Assembly: GCA_000421085.1 (NCBI GenBank)
Contig: ATWE01000003.1
Span: 248,001 to 312,000 of the forward strand
DNA length: 64,000 nucleotides
From: Ensifer sp. USDA 6670
GTDB lineage: Bacteria > Pseudomonadota > Alphaproteobacteria > Rhizobiales > Rhizobiaceae
Reading direction: 5' to 3'
Shown here: piece after piece, positions 63,620-64,000 of the stretch
Layout: every line of letters begins with the position of its first letter
Position numbering within the stretch: position 1 is the first letter of the stretch
Position numbers and translations under genes: made by a program
The notes under the pieces: model-generated
The model's database searches: none
Told to the model about the DNA's origin: nothing
What the model saw: the letters and a program-made list of their open reading frames with translations, nothing else

Positions 63620-64000
63620 ATGGCCGTCGAACAGCCCGCAAAAGCGCAGAATGCCGTGGCCGCTTCATTGTCCGAAGCGTTGGAGCCGTTCGCCAGCTTC
63701 ATCGTCTGCACGCGCAACCGCGTCCGGGCGCTTGGCGCCTCGATCCGATCGATCGAGACCGCATGCCATGCCCATGCGGCGATCAGGAGCGAACTCGTCG
63801 TCGTCGACAACGGCTCCACGGACAGTACCCCGGAAGAACTCGCACGCATGGCAACGGCCTCGACAATGCCGATCACGCTCGCCACCGAGCCTCGCCCCGG
63901 CCTCGCCGCGGCACGCAATACCGGAATGGCGCGAGCGCGGGGCCGGATTCTCGTATTCATCGACGACGACTGCGAGGTGGACAGGAACTATCTCGCCGAC
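63620..64000 (+). CDS. glycosyltransferase family 2 (3' end outside window)
   Basis: The frame is open from the ATG at 63620 to the window end (127 residues). FIVCTRNRVRAL near 27, VVVDNGSTDSTPEE near 60 and VFIDDDCEV near 111-119 are the GT-A nucleotide-sugar and metal motifs. It overlaps no stop but begins one base after the previous gene, so it belongs to the same operon. Acceptor unknown. Confidence 0.85.
   Translation, partial: MAVEQPAKAQNAVAASLSEALEPFASFIVCTRNRVRALGASIRSIETACHAHAAIRSELVVVDNGSTDSTPEELARMATASTMPITLATEPRPGLAAARNTGMARARGRILVFIDDDCEVDRNYLAD

Overview
The window is high-GC, densely coded DNA with the gene style of a Sinorhizobium (Ensifer)-type alphaproteobacterium. Supporting this are a PhoC-PhoD-PhoE-PhoT phosphate/phosphonate transporter, a hut operon of the N-formylglutamate deformylase type, a periplasmic-binding-protein catabolic transporter and RIME-like palindromic mosaic repeats between genes. 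From remembered gene order it resembles the pSymB-type second replicon of S. meliloti/S. medicae; this is inference, because no replication, rRNA or tRNA gene is present to anchor it.

Layout: (1) 1-3828, C-terminally cut alpha-2-macroglobulin-family gene. (2) 4.0-10.2 kb, a DeoR regulator and a deoxyribose catabolic operon (deoC, a two-domain ALDH16-like aldehyde dehydrogenase, RbsD/FucU mutarotase, OsmC, dimethylargininase) behind an almost perfect E. coli-type DeoR operator. (3) 10.4-11.8 kb, a mercuric-reductase-like flavoprotein. (4) 12.0-15.9 kb, an OsmF/YehZYXW-type osmolyte ABC transporter, with a convergent MscS channel. (5) 17.4-32.9 kb, a catabolic island: Gfo/Idh/MocA dehydrogenase, sugar ABC transporter, GNAT and VOC proteins, two M81 (MlrC-like) proteins, NTF2-like protein, RidA, RpiR/SIS regulator, SDR dehydrogenase, GH20 hexosaminidase and a SET-like MFS transporter. 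Two near-identical TGAAA/TTTCA palindromes suggest shared regulation. (6) 33.0-38.2 kb, hutIHGU for histidine degradation behind a TGTA-N2-TACA operator. (7) 38.4-40.1 kb, MFS pump and divergent ArsR regulator. (8) 40.1-47.4 kb, phnN, phnM, a 2H-phosphoesterase-like protein and phoTEDC, with a Pho-box-like sequence upstream of phoC. (9) 47.5-51.0 kb, MttB-family protein, DAO oxidase and LysR regulator. (10) 51.2-53.6 kb, glutaryl-CoA dehydrogenase and a class III CoA-transferase. (11) 53.7-61.0 kb, htpG, a frameshifted ackA, gabD and gabT, and a divergent MerR-XRE-cupin fusion regulator. (12) 61.4-64.0 kb, the start of a surface-polysaccharide cluster (acyltransferase and two glycosyltransferases, the last cut by the window end).

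Taken together this is an accessory catabolic and transport replicon segment: small operons for scavenging nucleosides, osmolytes, amino sugars or peptides, histidine, phosphonates, methylated amines, glutarate and GABA, mostly each with its own regulator and a recognisable operator. Several convergent gene ends are filled by palindromic mosaic repeats or long hairpins. No CRISPR array, transposase, phage gene, tRNA or rRNA was seen.
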